A DNA stretch of 64,000 bases, from NCBI RefSeq assembly GCF_024499055.1, contig NZ_CP071249.1, forward strand, positions 496,001 through 560,000, written 5' to 3'. The position numbers and the translations under genes are program-made. The notes under the pieces are model-generated. The model was not told the origin of the DNA, made no database searches, and was given only the letters and a program-made list of their open reading frames with translations. The stretch is from Turicibacter bilis. Lineage in GTDB: Bacteria; Bacillota_I; Bacilli_A; MOL361; Turicibacteraceae. Positions 17,707 to 26,455 of the stretch are shown piece by piece; positions within the stretch are counted from its first letter, which is position 1; each line of letters starts with the position of its first letter.

Positions 17707-18843
17707 CTATTGCACTTCCGCTAAAACTAAACGAGCCAGATTATAAGCCATGAACATGTCATTTTCATCATGATTTGTTAATAAAATGACCGTAACTTTA
17801 TCTTCTTGATGACGGAGTAACATCGAATGCCAACCAATTAAATTTCCAGGGTGAGAAACTGTGTCCTCTACCCCCGTATTGACATACCAACCATAACCAT
17901 ATGATTTAGTTCCAACTTTCGAAGACTCTTGAGTCATTAAATCGTAACTTTCCTGTGAAATTAACAGATTAGAATGTAACGCACGATCGTATTTATATAA
18001 ATCCATGGCTGTCGAATGAAGTCCACCAGAGGAATAACCAAAGGATGGATGTAAGACTTTAGCTTCATCGCCCTCGGAGATATTCCCATTATAAGCTGTT
18101 GCCATATTTTCTAATACTAATCCTTCCATATTCAAACCAGATTGAGTCATTCCGGCAGGAATCAAAACATGTTCTTCAATATAGTCTGCATAAGTTTGAC
18201 CACTAACCTGTTCAATAATGGCTCCTAAGACATCATAGCCTAAATTTGAATAAATTGAATACGTTCCTGGCTCCTCATAATATAAATTCGAAGACTTAAA
18301 CGCAGGTGCAATAATTTCGTCAACAGTTGTTACCTGACTGTAATTTGTTAGATCATCACCTGAGTATAAGCCTGATGTATGCGTTAACAATTGATGAATC
18401 GTTATTAACTCTGCATTTGGCATATCTGGAAAATACTTATCAATCGTCTGATCTAATGTTAATTTTCCCGCTTCAACTAATTGTAAAATGCTAACAGCGA
18501 CAAATGACTTTGAAACAGAAGCAATTTGAAATTGATGATCGACTGTCATTTCTTCCTGCTCATTCACTTGAGCTAATCCATACGCTTTTAACAGAATAAT
18601 TTGATCACCTGAAGCGACTAATGTTACACCATTAAATGATTGATCAAGTAAATAGGCATCTAACGATTCAGCCAATGGCTGATAATTAGATGAAATTATT
18701 TCACTCACTACTTCTAATGATTCTAACTCTACTGTTTCTATCTCCGGTTTTGGAACAACATTTAATGCCTTGAGTTGGGGAGAACATCCACCTATCACCA
18801 TGAGGATACTTACTAAAGCTATTAATTGTAGTTGATTCTTCAT
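17707..18843 (-). CDS. Beta-lactamase-fold serine hydrolase lipoprotein (PF00144)
   Basis: Protein of 378 aa beginning MKNQLQLIALVSILMVIGGC, a lipoprotein signal with lipobox IGGC. The serine beta-lactamase/DD-peptidase motifs are present in order: SVSK (SxxK nucleophile, near residue 110), YSN (YxN) in the segment YSIYSNLGYDVLG, and HPG (in place of KTG) near the C-terminus. Also typical are LLTHTSGLYSG and YSSGGLHSTAMDLYKYDRAL. PF00144 members include esterases, D-aminopeptidases and cell-wall carboxypeptidases; antibiotic resistance cannot be inferred. Membrane-anchored outside the cell. ATG at 18843 follows GGGAGG by 6 nt. Confidence 0.88.
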   Translation of the reverse strand: MKNQLQLIALVSILMVIGGCSPQLKALNVVPKPEIETVELESLEVVSEIISSNYQPLAESLDAYLLDQSFNGVTLVASGDQIILLKAYGLAQVNEQEEMTVDHQFQIASVSKSFVAVSILQLVEAGKLTLDQTIDKYFPDMPNAELITIHQLLTHTSGLYSGDDLTNYSQVTTVDEIIAPAFKSSNLYYEEPGTYSIYSNLGYDVLGAIIEQVSGQTYADYIEEHVLIPAGMTQSGLNMEGLVLENMATAYNGNISEGDEAKVLHPSFGYSSGGLHSTAMDLYKYDRALHSNLLISQESYDLMTQESSKVGTKSYGYGWYVNTGVEDTVSHPGNLIGWHSMLLRHQEDKVTVILLTNHDENDMFMAYNLARLVLAEVQ

Positions 18844-19023
18844 AAATCCTCCCAATATCACCAATTAATGATTTGATGATTTAAAATCATCCCCTCATCA
18901 CTATACCATAAGTTACCTTAAAAAACTCTTAAGTTCGACAAACTTCTAGATAAAATCCATATTTTACTTCTATTTAATAAAAAAGTTATATTTTACAATA
19001 AATCCCTGAAGGTTTTAATAGAT

Positions 19024-19530
19024 CTAATTAGCGATTGAATACCCTAATAGCTGATTAAATCGTGAGACAATTTCTTGGTTCGGATGAATGGTTAAATATT
19101 TTTCAAATAAAAGACGATAGCAAGAATCATTTGAATCATTTAATGGAATTTCTACTTTAATATAGTGTGGACTAACAAGAAATGACGCATCATTTCCATA
19201 GTCTTTTTCAATTCCTAAAGCATATACTCCCCAATCAGAACAAGTATAGCATTGATTGTGTTTTGCTTCCTCACAAAACGGAGTAGATTCCCCTGTCGAA
19301 TCTAATTGCGCTTTAACATTCTCCATTGGATTTAAAAACTCGAGTCTCACTTTATAAAGAGGATAAACGGTACGGATCACTTGCACCTGAATCTCATTAT
19401 GAGAGACTTCTTTAACTTCTATACATACATGTTCACTTTCAAAATAAGGAGAATTATGTCTTAAATATTCAATTCCATGTTCCCCCTCCACTGAGACTGA
19501 TTTTAAATAGTTAAATAACTTATAAATCAT
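19024..19530 (-). CDS. Hypothetical protein, 168 aa
   Basis: Begins MIYKLFNYLKSVSVEGEHGI with GAGG 8 nt before the ATG at 19530. The sequence is soluble and acidic with mixed alpha/beta character; CEEAKHNQCYTCSDWGVYAL holds a cluster of three cysteines that might bind metal. No signal peptide or membrane span. I do not recognise the family. Codon use is like the neighbours. Confidence 0.6.
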   Translation of the reverse strand: MIYKLFNYLKSVSVEGEHGIEYLRHNSPYFESEHVCIEVKEVSHNEIQVQVIRTVYPLYKVRLEFLNPMENVKAQLDSTGESTPFCEEAKHNQCYTCSDWGVYALGIEKDYGNDASFLVSPHYIKVEIPLNDSNDSCYRLLFEKYLTIHPNQEIVSRFNQLLGYSIAN

Positions 19531-19711
19531 ACTTATCACCTCGTCCTAGGATTCCATTTCGGAAGAATTTCCTCTTTCTTAATAAGTGTATGACATAATT
19601 TTAGACGCTATGACAAAAAAAGCTATCAATTGAAATATTCAACAGTTTCAGTTTTATGGATTTTAATCACTAAATTTCTGTTAAAATGGTCAATTAAATG
19701 ATTTTATACCT

Positions 19712-19762
19712 AAAAAGGTACTTATCGAGTAGGGTTTAATCCGCTTGAATAAGTACCTTTTT
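19712..19762. terminator. 14-bp stem with 23-nt loop, bidirectional hairpin
   Basis: AAAAAGGTACTTAT pairs perfectly with ATAAGTACCTTTTT. The loop GAGTAGGGTTTAATCCGCTT is unusually long and could fold further (GGG/TCC). It lies between two minus-strand genes but about 100 nt from the upstream gene's own terminator, so it may end a separate plus-strand transcript. Confidence 0.6.
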
Positions 19763-19867
19763 ATTAGAAGGTTATGTTTTAAATCTTAATATTTTAAGAG
19801 CATTCAATATTACTTATTAATAATGATTATAGTTTCCTAACTTTCTAAAATAAGGCCTAATAAAAGT

Positions 19868-19895
19868 AAAAAAGCCCACAACCTTAGTTATGGGC
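19868..19895 (-). terminator. Intrinsic terminator overlapping the stop codon of the 19884 gene
   Basis: GCCCATAAC / GTTGTGGGC stem with loop TAAG, then six T on the minus strand. The TAA stop lies in the loop and the last three codons form the stem. Confidence 0.85.
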
Positions 19896-20627
19896 GAGGA
19901 AATTATCGGTTTCTGATAGAAAGATAATCTCTCCAAAATCAACATATAAACTTTCTTCTCCTGTTTTTACGTTTCGCACATAGGTTTGAAAGTGGTAATC
20001 AGAATTAAGTAATCCCTCTAATAGAGCACCAAAAGGTGTGAGGTGTTTACTGTAAGAAAAGAAAACAAAGGTTTCATCTTGAGAAAGAGCACGAGGAACG
20101 TAACCTGGTGAAAACTTTGCATCATAGGCTCCGTAGAAATTTTTGATTAACATGGTTTCATCCGTAACGGCATCCTTTAAGTATAAATCACCACCTTCTT
20201 CGTAAAATCTATCCTCAGCCATTATGGAATGAACACGCCAATCTGCTTCTAAATCGAGGGTGGAAATTCCAAGAGAAGTTGCTGTTCCATCCTCATTTAA
20301 TTTAAAAAGTCCCCAATCTTCTAATGCGTCATCATAGGCTTCAAAAATAAGACGGTTATTTGCTTTATCATAGGTAATACCCGAAATGTTTCCATTATCA
20401 ATGGAATCTTGATGTTCGTAAAGTAATTGTTCATTCTCTAAATTAGCTTGAGCGGTATAAATTTTCAAAATGGAATCTGTATCACGTCGAGTATATATAA
20501 TTTGACCTGTTAACTCATTTAAAACATCTTGATTGTATTGTCCCCCGACACATCCCCATGCAAATAATGAGAGTAAGCCAGTTATCACAATGGCCAGACT
20601 GAACAGAATTATTTTCAATAGTTTCAT
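19884..20627 (-). CDS. Membrane-anchored protein of unknown function, 247 aa
   Basis: The N-terminus MKLLKIILFSLAIVITGLLS ends at FAWGC, which fits a lipobox, so it is probably a lipoprotein. The remainder has short repeated beta-strand units (TGQIIYTRRDTDSILKIY, GNISGITYDKANNRLIFEAY, GDLYLKDAVTDETMLIKNFY, YVRNVKTGEESLYVDFGEII) like part of a WD40/TolB-type beta propeller. No catalytic motif. ATG at 20627 follows AAGGAGAGG. Function unknown. Confidence 0.7.
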   Translation of the reverse strand: MKLLKIILFSLAIVITGLLSLFAWGCVGGQYNQDVLNELTGQIIYTRRDTDSILKIYTAQANLENEQLLYEHQDSIDNGNISGITYDKANNRLIFEAYDDALEDWGLFKLNEDGTATSLGISTLDLEADWRVHSIMAEDRFYEEGGDLYLKDAVTDETMLIKNFYGAYDAKFSPGYVPRALSQDETFVFFSYSKHLTPFGALLEGLLNSDYHFQTYVRNVKTGEESLYVDFGEIIFLSETDNFLAHN

Positions 20628-20639
20628 TTTTTTACCTCT

Positions 20640-21133
20640 CCTTATCAGTCAATTTTTACTTATCATGAACTATATTAATCTTGTCCTCTTGATTATATCA
20701 CAAAAACAGGAAAAACTTTACATTTTAGAACAATAGAGTAAAATAATAATTGTAAAAATAAATGACAAAAAGTAGGTAAAATGACAACCCTTTATATAAG
20801 GCTAATTTTTCTAATACATAAGGGAGTTATCGCCTAAAATTATCGTTTTATCATTTGAAATTACAATCGTTTTTGTAGATATTTTTACAGTCATAAAAAA
20901 GTCGGTAATAAATTTATTACCGTAAAATTTAGTGATGTAAAAACTAATGTAAAAATCGTCATATTTTTAATAAATAATACTTAAAAACGTTGATAATACA
21001 ACAAAAGCAGTCATTGTAAAAGTGACTGCTTTTTTCTTTGTAAAAATTAAGGTAATTTACTTTTTTCAACCCCAAAACTGAAACTGTTTTTGAAATATTT
21101 ATAGCTTTTTTTCTTTCTATATTATATAGAGAT
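20640..21133. other. Intergenic stretch of about 490 bp with hairpins
   Basis: No ORF. It contains the palindrome GGTAATAAATTTATTACC (20904-20921) and a terminator at 21003-21035. A weak plus-strand promoter candidate (TTGAAA at 20855-20860, then GATATT after 17 nt) would give an RNA of about 145 nt ending at that terminator. GTAAAA-type motifs recur five times. Confidence 0.35.
21003..21035. terminator. Terminator downstream of metK
   Basis: AAAAGCAGTCA / TGACTGCTTTT stem with a 9-nt loop. The T-run is better on the plus strand (TTTTTTT) but the hairpin can also serve the spe-metK operon about 100 nt upstream on the minus strand. Confidence 0.7.
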
Positions 21134-22294
21134 TTATACTGCTAATTCGATCACTTGTTCCCAAGGTAAGTTGGCTTGTCCAAAGTGACCATATGCGGCT
21201 GTTTGTTTAAAGATGGGTTGACGTAATTGTAACATTTCAATAATTCCTTGTGGATGTAACTTGAAATTACGTTTAATGATGTTAACTAATTGCTCATTTG
21301 AAACGTTTGCAGTTCCGAAATCTTCAACTAAAATCGATGTTGGTTCAGCAACCCCAATGGCATAAGATAATTGAATCTCACATTTTTCAGCTAAACCATT
21401 CGCAACGATATTTTTAGCAATGAAACGTGCCATGTAAGCTGCTGAACGGTCTACTTTTGTTGAGTCTTTTCCAGAGAAAGCTCCTCCACCGTGACGGGCA
21501 TATCCACCATATGTATCAACAATGATTTTACGTCCTGTTAATCCAGCATCTCCATCTGGTCCACCAATCACAAAGCGTCCGGTTGGGTTAATGAAAATAC
21601 GAGTTGCTTCATCCATTAAAGCAGGATCAATGATTGTTTCAATGACATGCGCTTTTAAATCAGCAACGATTTGTGCATGTGACACTTCTTCATCATGTTG
21701 AGTTGAAATAACGATCGTATCAACGCGTACTGGTTCATTTACTTCATTGTATTCAACCGTTACTTGTGTTTTTCCATCTGGACGTAAGTAGTCTAATGTT
21801 CCATTTTTACGAACTTCACTTAATTTTTTAGCTAATTTATGAGCTAATGAAATGGGTAACGGCATTAACTCTTCAGTCTCACGACAAGCATAACCAAACA
21901 TTAATCCTTGATCGCCCGCTCCGATCACTGCCTCTTCTTCATCTTGCTCGCGCGCTTCTAATGAAGCATCAACCCCTTGTGCAATATCAGGTGATTGTGC
22001 ATTTAACTCTACCATCACGCGGCAGTTATCTGCATCTAATCCAATTTCTTTTGCTGTATATCCGATTTCACGAATCGTTTGACGAACAATCGCTTCAAAA
22101 TCAACTGTCGCTGTCGTTGTAATCTCTCCTGTCACTAAAACTAAATCCTTTGAAGCAACTGTTTCACATGCGACACGCGCCATTGAATCTTGTGCTAAAA
22201 CTGCATCTAAAACTGCATCTGAAATTTGGTCACAAACTTTATCTGGATGCCCTTCTGTTACTGATTCTGATGTGAATAATTTACGTTGTTTCAT
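21134..22294 (-). CDS. metK: S-adenosylmethionine synthetase
   Basis: MetK makes SAM from ATP and methionine. The 386-aa protein has [20 protein letters not shown] at the start, the signature [13 protein letters not shown], the P-loop-like GGGAFSGKD and [20 protein letters not shown]. Length is normal. It is the last gene of the spermidine operon, 18 nt after speB. This placement makes sense because SpeD consumes SAM to provide the aminopropyl donor. No SAM riboswitch is seen before it. Start at 22294 with GGGAGA upstream. Confidence 0.97.
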   Translation of the reverse strand: MKQRKLFTSESVTEGHPDKVCDQISDAVLDAVLAQDSMARVACETVASKDLVLVTGEITTTATVDFEAIVRQTIREIGYTAKEIGLDADNCRVMVELNAQSPDIAQGVDASLEAREQDEEEAVIGAGDQGLMFGYACRETEELMPLPISLAHKLAKKLSEVRKNGTLDYLRPDGKTQVTVEYNEVNEPVRVDTIVISTQHDEEVSHAQIVADLKAHVIETIIDPALMDEATRIFINPTGRFVIGGPDGDAGLTGRKIIVDTYGGYARHGGGAFSGKDSTKVDRSAAYMARFIAKNIVANGLAEKCEIQLSYAIGVAEPTSILVEDFGTANVSNEQLVNIIKRNFKLHPQGIIEMLQLRQPIFKQTAAYGHFGQANLPWEQVIELAV

Positions 22295-22312
22295 AAATAT
22301 CTCCCTACCTAT

Positions 22313-23185
22313 CTATTTACTTGCTACTAATAATGCTAATTCTCTTAATACTTTACATGCCACAATCGTTGATACGTTAGCTGTATCATAATGTGGACTT
22401 AATTCAACCATATCGGCTCCAACTAATTCGATGTCAGCTGCTTTAATTGCTTTAAACACCGTCTCTAGTTCACGATATGTAATTCCACCTGGTTCTGGCG
22501 TTCCAGTTCCAGGGAAAATAGATGGATCTAAAATATCTAAATCAATCGTGATATATACTTTTTTCCCTGATAACTGTGCCACAATATCTTTCACGCTATG
22601 AACAGTGAATGGCTCCATATAAGTATGGTGATCTTTTAAAGCAAAATCGAACTCTTGCTTCATTCCTGAACGAATACCAAACTGATAAATGCGACCATCA
22701 CCAAGAATATCCCAACAACGACGAATAACTGTTGCATGCGATAATTTTTCATTGTTATACGTTTCACGTAAGTCTGTATGCGCATCAAAATGTAGAATAT
22801 GAATATTAGGATGCTTTTTCACTAATGCTTCAATAACTGGAAGTGTTACCAAATGCTCTCCACCAATCATTAATGGCTTTTTATGATCATTAATAATTCC
22901 CGCTGCAACTTCTTCTATCTCAGATAAGATTTTCGGTGTATTTCCGTTCGATAAAGCGACATCTCCCGCATCACAAATCGAATAATCTTCTAAATCTAAA
23001 TCAAGCAATGGACTGTACGTTTCGATCCCATCTGATTCACAACGCATCTGTTGCGCGGCAAATCGCGTTCCTGGACGATAAGAGGTTGTTCCATCAAATG
23101 GAGCACCGAAGACAACCACATCTGCGTCTTCATAAGAGGCTTCCATAGCTAAAAACTGAGCTGCATTACTTAGACGATTTTGCAT
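22313..23185 (-). CDS. speB: Agmatinase
   Basis: SpeB hydrolyses agmatine to putrescine and urea. The 290-aa ureohydrolase has both dimanganese sites: LMIGGEHLVTLP, HILHFDAHTDLR (DAHxD) and YITIDLDILDPS (DxDxxDP). The ATG at 23185 lies 10 nt after AAAGGAG; a TTG at 23191 is an alternative. It overlaps the 3' end of speE by 20 nt, so they are translationally coupled. It acts after SpeA in the arginine-agmatine-putrescine route. Confidence 0.95.
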   Translation of the reverse strand: MQNRLSNAAQFLAMEASYEDADVVVFGAPFDGTTSYRPGTRFAAQQMRCESDGIETYSPLLDLDLEDYSICDAGDVALSNGNTPKILSEIEEVAAGIINDHKKPLMIGGEHLVTLPVIEALVKKHPNIHILHFDAHTDLRETYNNEKLSHATVIRRCWDILGDGRIYQFGIRSGMKQEFDFALKDHHTYMEPFTVHSVKDIVAQLSGKKVYITIDLDILDPSIFPGTGTPEPGGITYRELETVFKAIKAADIELVGADMVELSPHYDTANVSTIVACKVLRELALLVASK

Positions 23186-24032
23186 CTTCAAGCATCTCCT
23201 TTACAAATGTCGGTAACATGAATGATCCTACATGGATATCTGTGTTATAGTACTTTGTTTTTAAACCTAATGCGTTCCATTCATCAACTTTCGCATCTTT
23301 AATCGGATCAAATGTTTTAGAAGCAAATCCAAATAACCAATGTCCTGATGGGTATGTTGGAATATGTGCCTGATAAACCTTTGCAATTGGGAAAATACGA
23401 TTAATTTTTTCATGAGCACGTTTCATTTCGCGTGCATTATGAGCAAAGTAGGGGCTCTCATTTTGATTCACTAAAATTCCATCTTTTGATAAAATGCGAT
23501 AACAATTTTGATAGAATTCTGTTGAGAACAATCCCTCTCCTGGACCAATTGGATCCGTTGAATCAACAATAATTAAATCATACGTTTCATCTTTGGCATT
23601 AGCTACCCAAGCTACCCCATCTTCAAAATATAAATGAATTCGTGAATCTTCTTCTAATTTAGAAGCTGTAATCGGTAAGAACTCTTGTGACGCACGAACC
23701 ACTAACTCATCAATTTCCACCATATCAATTTTTTCAATTGAGGAATAACGTGATAATTCACGAGCTGTTCCACCGTCTCCACCACCGATAATTAAAACAT
23801 TTTTAATGTTAGGATTTACACACATTGGTGTATGAACGATACAATCATGGTAAACAAATTCATCTTTTTCATTAACCATCATTAAACCATCTAAGGTTAA
23901 AAACTTTCCTAATTCTTGGCTTTCAAAGATATCTACTTGTTGAAAATCTGACTTTTTTGAATAAAGTTGCTGATCGACTTTAATTGAAAAACGTACGTTT
24001 TCTGTCCACTCTTCTGTATACCAAAACTCCAT
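23166..24032 (-). CDS. speE: Spermidine synthase
   Basis: SpeE transfers aminopropyl from decarboxylated SAM to putrescine. The 288-aa protein begins MEFWYTEEWTENVRFSIKVD and contains the family motifs LDGLMMVNEKDEFVYHD, NVLIIGGGDGGTARELSRY (nucleotide-binding), VEIDELVV and DLIIVDSTDPIGPGEGLFS. Normal length. It lies between speD and speB with short spacing in one operon. AAGGAGAGA precedes the ATG at 24032. Confidence 0.97.
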   Translation of the reverse strand: MEFWYTEEWTENVRFSIKVDQQLYSKKSDFQQVDIFESQELGKFLTLDGLMMVNEKDEFVYHDCIVHTPMCVNPNIKNVLIIGGGDGGTARELSRYSSIEKIDMVEIDELVVRASQEFLPITASKLEEDSRIHLYFEDGVAWVANAKDETYDLIIVDSTDPIGPGEGLFSTEFYQNCYRILSKDGILVNQNESPYFAHNAREMKRAHEKINRIFPIAKVYQAHIPTYPSGHWLFGFASKTFDPIKDAKVDEWNALGLKTKYYNTDIHVGSFMLPTFVKEMLEDAKSSK

Positions 24033-24053
24033 GTTTATCTCTCCTTTTATGAC

Positions 24054-24479
24054 TTACATTGCAGCCGCTTCAATTGGTTTATGTGTAATTAATCCTAAAT
24101 CATTTTTACTATGTTTTTGAATTTTTGACGTTAATCCACGTGGGATTTCAATCGATTCACTAAATTCAGATTTTAAAATGGTTTCTAAATATTCAAAACT
24201 CTTCCATGGATCAATCTCACCACATGTGAAGAAATCAGCAGATGCAAATCCATATTCAGGCCATGTATGAATCGTTAAATGAGATTCAGCTACAATAACA
24301 GCTCCGCTAACTCCCCATGGATTAAAATGATGAAAAACAGAATCAACAATCGTTGCTTTGGCTTCTAACGCTGCTTGATTCATTGATTGTTCAATGAGCT
24401 CAGGGTCTTTTAAAACTTCTGGATCACAATTGTAGTATTCAACTAAAATGTGACGACCTAATGTTTCAACTTTATGCAT
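24054..24479 (-). CDS. speD: S-adenosylmethionine decarboxylase proenzyme
   Basis: SpeD (SpeH type) decarboxylates SAM to supply aminopropyl groups. The 141-aa proenzyme has the self-cleavage site in VIVAESHLTIHTWPEYGFAS: cleavage between Glu and Ser gives the pyruvoyl cofactor. Also seen are the catalytic His and FFTCGEIDPWKS. Length is that of the class 1B bacterial/archaeal enzyme, including a slightly longer C-terminal tail. ATG at 24479 has AAAGGAG 8 nt upstream. Sits between speA and speE. Confidence 0.95.
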   Translation of the reverse strand: MHKVETLGRHILVEYYNCDPEVLKDPELIEQSMNQAALEAKATIVDSVFHHFNPWGVSGAVIVAESHLTIHTWPEYGFASADFFTCGEIDPWKSFEYLETILKSEFSESIEIPRGLTSKIQKHSKNDLGLITHKPIEAAAM

Positions 24480-24497
24480 AGGTAACACTCCTTTATC

Positions 24498-26018
24498 TTA
24501 AGAAAGATTGTTTTCTTTAATCACTAATAACTGTTTCATTTCTTTATCAACATTATCTGTTAAAAAAGCATGACTTTGTTTGAGTTGCTTCAAGGAAATA
24601 ATCACTTCTGAAGTAATTCGTTCACCTGGGGCAACAATAGGGATACCTGGTGGATAAGCTAAAATGGATTCACCCGCTAATCGCCCAATGGCTTCTTCGA
24701 GCGGAACTAATTCTTTTTCACTAAAGTAGGCATCACGTGGAGATAGTTCAACTTGAGGATGACTCACTAATTTAAATGGGGTTTGCTCAATGTTAGATTC
24801 TTTATGATGCTGACTCGCTATGTCTTTAAACGCCTCAATTAAGCGATTAATATTTTTTAATTGATCACCTAAGCTAATCACAGCTAAGACATTATTAAAG
24901 TCAGGCATCTCTAATTGGATATTATATTTTTTCCACATCAGGTCATAGACTTCAAATCCCGTTAATCCTAATCCTTGAACATTTACCCCTAGTTTAGTCA
25001 CATCATAAGACTGATGGTAAACACCTATCGGTTCAATCGTATGCAATCCTGGAATTTGGTTGATTTTATATCGCGCATATTCACTTAAATAAATCGTTTT
25101 AGATAATTGTTCATGGCCATTTAAGACTAAATTCTGGCGCGCTCCATCTAGACTACTCATGAGTAAATAAGAACATGAAGTAGATTGTAGCATGTTAATG
25201 ACTTGTTGAACTTTTTTAACATCAATGCGTGCTTTATTAACAAGCAAAGCAGACGCTTGAGTTAAGGCTCCCCCAGTTTTATGAATGCTCACACATGAGA
25301 CATCAGCTCCTAATTCAACTCCCGAAGGTGGCAGATCAGGATGAAAAGGAAAATGTGCTCCATGTGCCTCATCCACTAAGACAAGTACATCTCTTTGATG
25401 ACAAATTTGAATAATTTGCTCTAAATCGGTGACAAAGCCATAATAAGTTGGATTTAATAAAAATACAGCTTTGATGTTTGAATCTTGATTAAGCATTGAT
25501 TCAACATCAGATGGTTTAACATTACAAGCAATTCCTTCTTTTCCTAGCATTTCTGTTGGCAAATAAACAGGAGTTGCTCCACACAGAATCAAACCATTCA
25601 ATGCTGACTTATGAATATTTCTCGGTAGCAATACTTTATCGTTCGGTCCTAATACTGACATTAGCATACAGTGAATCGCCGATGTGGTTCCATTTGTCAT
25701 AAAAAAGGCAGCATCTGCATGATAGGCATCCGCTAACAATTCCTGTGCTTCTTTAATAACTCCTTTAGCATTCGATACATTATCAAGCAATGGCAGGGAA
25801 TTAACATCCATTCTCATCAGTTCATGTCCAAAATATTGATTTAATACCTTTACTCCCTGACCACGTTTATGACCAGGAACATCAAAAGCTGCAATATCTT
25901 GAAGGCTATATTCTTTTAAAGCCGATAACAGTGGAATGTCACGATGTTTTTCTAATCGGTTAGTATCTACGACTGAGACATATTGTGTGTTTAAATCCAT
26001 ACATTTCAAATGACTCAC
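24498..26018 (-). CDS. speA: Arginine decarboxylase (Orn/Lys/Arg decarboxylase family, fold I)
   Basis: PLP enzyme of 506 aa in the B. subtilis SpeA group, lacking the N-terminal wing domain of the E. coli enzymes. Motifs: FDVPGHKRGQGVKVLNQYFG, MTNGTTSAIHCMLM, LVDEAHGAHFPFH and the PLP lysine in CVSIHKTGGALTQASALL. Family members can act on arginine, lysine or ornithine; an agmatinase in the same operon argues for arginine. I choose GTG at 26018: AAAGGAGGA stands 8 nt before it, whereas the upstream ATG overlaps that site. First gene of speA-speD-speE-speB-metK. Confidence 0.92.
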   Translation of the reverse strand: MSHLKCMDLNTQYVSVVDTNRLEKHRDIPLLSALKEYSLQDIAAFDVPGHKRGQGVKVLNQYFGHELMRMDVNSLPLLDNVSNAKGVIKEAQELLADAYHADAAFFMTNGTTSAIHCMLMSVLGPNDKVLLPRNIHKSALNGLILCGATPVYLPTEMLGKEGIACNVKPSDVESMLNQDSNIKAVFLLNPTYYGFVTDLEQIIQICHQRDVLVLVDEAHGAHFPFHPDLPPSGVELGADVSCVSIHKTGGALTQASALLVNKARIDVKKVQQVINMLQSTSCSYLLMSSLDGARQNLVLNGHEQLSKTIYLSEYARYKINQIPGLHTIEPIGVYHQSYDVTKLGVNVQGLGLTGFEVYDLMWKKYNIQLEMPDFNNVLAVISLGDQLKNINRLIEAFKDIASQHHKESNIEQTPFKLVSHPQVELSPRDAYFSEKELVPLEEAIGRLAGESILAYPPGIPIVAPGERITSEVIISLKQLKQSHAFLTDNVDKEMKQLLVIKENNLS

Positions 26019-26416
26019 TTTATTCTCCTCCTTTCTATGCAAAGAGATTTATTTCTCTTCCAGTTACCAATACAAGACGATTTGTTTAGTATTTATAAAC
26101 TTTTTGGGCAAAAAAAAGTTTTTTCAGTTAAAAACACAAAACGAACTCTTTCATTTTTTTGCTTTATCACACAAAAATCAACAACAAAAACAGGATAAAA
26201 TACTATATCTTGCCTATAAATGGATTTTTATTCACCTTTTATTACCCTGTTGACTGATTACCAGCACAACATCGACTATAATAGTACACTTTTTTTCCTT
26301 TAGCAATACTTTTTTAGCAAAAAATATTAAAATTTAATTATTTTTAACAACTTGTTTTATATTACTAAACTTAACTTGCCTCATTCAATCCAGAAGTTTA
26401 ATTTATATAAACTAAC
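26019..26416 (-). other. Upstream region of the spermidine operon
   Basis: About 400 bp, very A/T-rich, with no ORF. On the minus strand GAGA..TCTC (about 26041-26056) forms a small hairpin just before the speA ribosome site, and AAACTTTTT / AAAAAGTTT-like complementarity occurs at about 26097-26122. I recognise no SAM, guanidine or other riboswitch. The promoter must lie here but no clear pair of hexamers stands out. Confidence 0.4.
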
Positions 26417-26454
26417 AAAAAAAGACAATCCTGATTTTAGGATTGCCTTTTTTT
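26417..26454 (-). terminator. Intrinsic terminator of the diguanylate cyclase gene
   Basis: AAAGGCAATCCT / AGGATTGTCTTT stem with loop AAAATC and long T-runs on both sides; adjoins the stop codon at 26456. Confidence 0.9.
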
Positions 26455-26455
26455 G

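Noticed and set aside
26019-26416. SAM or polyamine riboswitch before speA
   Set aside because: Only small A/T hairpins are found; no conserved riboswitch core could be placed.
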